Of a DNA stretch of 7,885 bases, positions 6,301 to 7,885 are shown one piece after another. A program made the position numbers and the translations under genes. The DNA lies in NCBI GenBank assembly GCA_021157745.1, contig JAGGWA010000129.1:1-7885 (forward strand). Direction: 5' to 3'. The notes beneath the pieces were generated by a model that was given only the letters and a program-made list of their open reading frames with translations, had not been told where the DNA came from and did no database searches. The DNA comes from Thermoplasmata archaeon (GTDB lineage: Archaea; Thermoplasmatota; E2; UBA202; JdFR-43). The number at the start of each line of letters is the position of its first letter. The first letter of the stretch is position 1.

Positions 6301-7050
6301 ATGGATTTGGAAGAGGCTGCAAAATTCATTGAAAAGATGGCAAAAACGGAAAGCAAGTTTAATGCTTCAGATTTCATTGAATTTGGTGTTGAGGAGGCAG
6401 AAAGTATCGCAGCCATAGATGGAAGCAGCATGAAAATATTGGATGCTGGCAACTTTTTTGTTTTTTTGGTAAGGACAGGATATGTTATTGTAAAGGGCGG
6501 AGAGATGGAAAAGCACGTTTTTGAACCTTCAATAGAGATTGTTGAAGAGGAAAGCAAAATAGACGAGATAAGAGAAGCAATGGAGATGGAGCTGGCAGGA
6601 AAATTAAATGCAGAGTTAATTTTGATTGATGGCGTGCCAAAAGAGCTGAAAGACAATATGGTTGGCATAAGTAAAAAATCTGGATTGAAGCATGGTAGCG
6701 TACCATTGCTTTATTTAATAAAAAAATATGGTGACACATTGCTGCCAGCCAAAAGATGGTTTTATAAAATCAACGAGACAACATACGCAGCAAAATTCCA
6801 TCCTTATGCAAGATTTGCTTTTAGAGTCGATGCAACAGGCGAGGTAAAAGAAAAGCTGGAAAAGATTGCATCATTATGCAATGAAATTGGAAATATCGGC
6901 TATCCTTACCCTCTTGCAATTGCTCATAGAATTGTGGAAATAAAAAAAGAAGAAGCAGATTATATAAAAAACAGAATAAGAGAAAATGCTGGAATGAGCT
7001 ACGAAGACTGGGAAAACATTTTTTATGATTATCATGAATATATGGTGTGA
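6301..7050 (+). CDS. nurA: NurA 5'-3' nuclease, partner of HerA
   Basis: NurA is a Mn2+-dependent, RNase H-like nuclease that, with the HerA translocase, resects double-strand DNA ends in archaea to prepare for recombination. With the start at 6301 the protein has 249 residues. Signature motifs (numbered from 6301): AAIDGSS with catalytic Asp40 at the end of the first strand, LILIDG with Asp110 in the second acidic motif, and GYPYPLAIAHRIVE near the C-terminus with conserved His209. A start at 6124 would give 308 residues and push the first Asp to position 99, whereas characterised NurA proteins have it about 50-60 residues in; this and the TATA spacing favour 6301. The first residues (DLEEAAKFIEKM) form a suitable N-terminal helix. 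herA follows after four bases, so the two are co-transcribed and probably translationally coupled. Somewhat short for the family. Confidence 0.88.
   Translation: MDLEEAAKFIEKMAKTESKFNASDFIEFGVEEAESIAAIDGSSMKILDAGNFFVFLVRTGYVIVKGGEMEKHVFEPSIEIVEEESKIDEIREAMEMELAGKLNAELILIDGVPKELKDNMVGISKKSGLKHGSVPLLYLIKKYGDTLLPAKRWFYKINETTYAAKFHPYARFAFRVDATGEVKEKLEKIASLCNEIGNIGYPYPLAIAHRIVEIKKEEADYIKNRIRENAGMSYEDWENIFYDYHEYMV
7044..7050 (+). promoter_or_regulatory. Shine-Dalgarno of herA overlapping the nurA stop
   Basis: GGTGTGA spans the last codons and TGA stop of nurA and lies four bases before the herA ATG at 7055. Unlike the apparently leaderless first genes, this internal cistron has a ribosome site, which fits coupled translation of the two subunits. 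Confidence 0.55.
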
Positions 7051-7054
7051 GAAA

Positions 7055-7885
7055 ATGCTTGGAAGAATCATAGGGAAAAGCGTGGGAGAGATAACCTTCC
7101 GTTTCAGCTACAACGAGGATGTGAAAATAGGAGAAATTCTGGTTGCAGAGGATGAGGAAAGCAGGGCAATTTTTTTCCTCCGCGTAATAGACATAAAATA
7201 TGGGCACGAAGGCCCGGAAAACTGGGGGCTGCTGGCGGCGGGCGAGATGCTCATGCTGGACAAGAAAAATGAGCCATATAAGATAATGGAAAAGGAGAGG
7301 AGGCTTTTTAAGATAGGGATATGCAAGCCTCTTGGCTACGTAATTGGAAATGAATTCAGGAAGCCGAAGACGATACCGAGCTATTTCTCTGTTGTCAGGA
7401 AGCCAAGGAAAGAGGATTATGCATTTCTGGAGAAATACATGGGGGACATCGAGGTTGGGAAACTGAGGAGTGGGGAAAGCGTTATTGACATGAAAGTTGG
7501 CATAGATGGAAAACTTCTGCCCTATCATATTGGAATTTTCGCCACAACTGGAATGGGAAAAAGCAATTTGATGCGGGTTATTGCGGCGAGCATAATGAAT
7601 ACTGGAAAATATGGTGTACTCATCGTTGACCCGCATGGAGAGTATTACGAGGGCATTGGAAAGGGATTGAAGCATCATCCTATGGCGGAGGAAAGGCTCG
7701 TTGTATATTCTCCAAATCCGAGTCATGGAATGAGTCATTTGATGATATCTGCATATGAAATAGGAGTTAGCGATGTTGAGGAAATATTTAACTTCAGCGA
7801 AGCGCAAAGAGATGCTCTCTACGCTTTATATGGAAGATATGGAAAGAGATGGCTCATTGAATTGCATGAGAACGATGCAGAAAAC
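7055..7885 (+). CDS. herA: HerA hexameric DNA translocase/ATPase, N-terminal part (3' end outside window)
   Basis: HerA is an FtsK-like hexameric ATPase that pumps DNA into the NurA nuclease dimer during end resection. The first 277 codons are present and the frame is open at the right edge; family members are usually about 500-600 residues, so about half is here. Residues 1-110 (MLGRIIGKSVGEITF..., GEILVAED, GPENWG) form the HAS-barrel that mediates assembly and NurA contact. The ATPase core begins near 145 (VGIDGKLLPYHIGIFATTG): Walker A is ATTGMGKSN with Lys169-Ser170, and Walker B is GVLIVDPHGEYY with Asp192 and Glu196, the DPHGEY form being characteristic of HerA. The catalytic Arg and the C-terminal brace lie outside the window. 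The ATG at 7055 follows nurA by four bases and has a GGTG ribosome site. Whether mre11 and rad50 follow cannot be seen. Confidence 0.95.
   Translation, partial: MLGRIIGKSVGEITFRFSYNEDVKIGEILVAEDEESRAIFFLRVIDIKYGHEGPENWGLLAAGEMLMLDKKNEPYKIMEKERRLFKIGICKPLGYVIGNEFRKPKTIPSYFSVVRKPRKEDYAFLEKYMGDIEVGKLRSGESVIDMKVGIDGKLLPYHIGIFATTGMGKSNLMRVIAASIMNTGKYGVLIVDPHGEYYEGIGKGLKHHPMAEERLVVYSPNPSHGMSHLMISAYEIGVSDVEEIFNFSEAQRDALYALYGRYGKRWLIELHENDAEN

Noticed and set aside
6821..7807. A 328-codon open frame on the minus strand across nurA and herA
   Set aside because: The plus strand carries clear NurA and HerA motifs over the same bases; the antisense product is His/Phe/Tyr-rich with no domain pattern, as expected of a mirror frame of AT-moderate coding DNA.

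Overview
The window looks like chromosomal DNA of a euryarchaeon, most plausibly of the Thermoplasmata (Thermoplasmatota) or a near relative. The support is a nurA-herA DNA end-processing pair, an archaeal secreted beta-helix (NosD-like) protein, a stand-alone class II ribonucleotide reductase, Arg codons dominated by AGA/AGG, and TATA-like elements centred about 23-25 bases before several start codons with no Shine-Dalgarno motif, as expected for leaderless archaeal transcripts. The phylum is an inference from gene content; there is no rRNA or other decisive marker here.

Layout: (1) 1-1548, plus strand: the 3' part of a gene for a probably extracellular protein whose C-terminal half resembles gingipain/caspase-fold (C25-like) proteins; its beginning lies left of the window. 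(2) 1551-2918, minus strand: a secreted right-handed beta-helix protein, converging on gene 1 with two bases between the stop codons. (3) 2919-3040: a compact divergent promoter region. (4) 3041-5308, plus strand: nrdJ, a complete adenosylcobalamin-dependent ribonucleotide reductase with TSCPD domain and C-terminal Cys-rich tail. (5) 5321-5776 and 5791-6066, minus strand: a small two-gene unit, a SemiSWEET sugar transporter followed by an unrecognised two-helix membrane protein with a PH-like tail. (6) 6067-6300: spacer, possibly including an in-frame extension of nurA. (7) 6301 (or 6124)-7050, plus strand: nurA nuclease. (8) 7055 to the right edge, plus strand: the first 277 codons of herA, the hexameric DNA translocase that partners NurA.

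Functionally there are three unlinked themes: cell-surface/secreted proteins on the left, deoxynucleotide synthesis in the middle with a small membrane transport unit beside it, and DNA end resection on the right. Both convergent junctions are very tight (2 and 12 bases), so the 3' ends of the transcripts probably overlap. I see no tRNA, rRNA, CRISPR array, insertion sequence or clear novel multi-gene system. The most notable points are the unassigned surface protein, the SemiSWEET/PH-like pair, the doubtful nurA start and the repeated linker motif in NrdJ.
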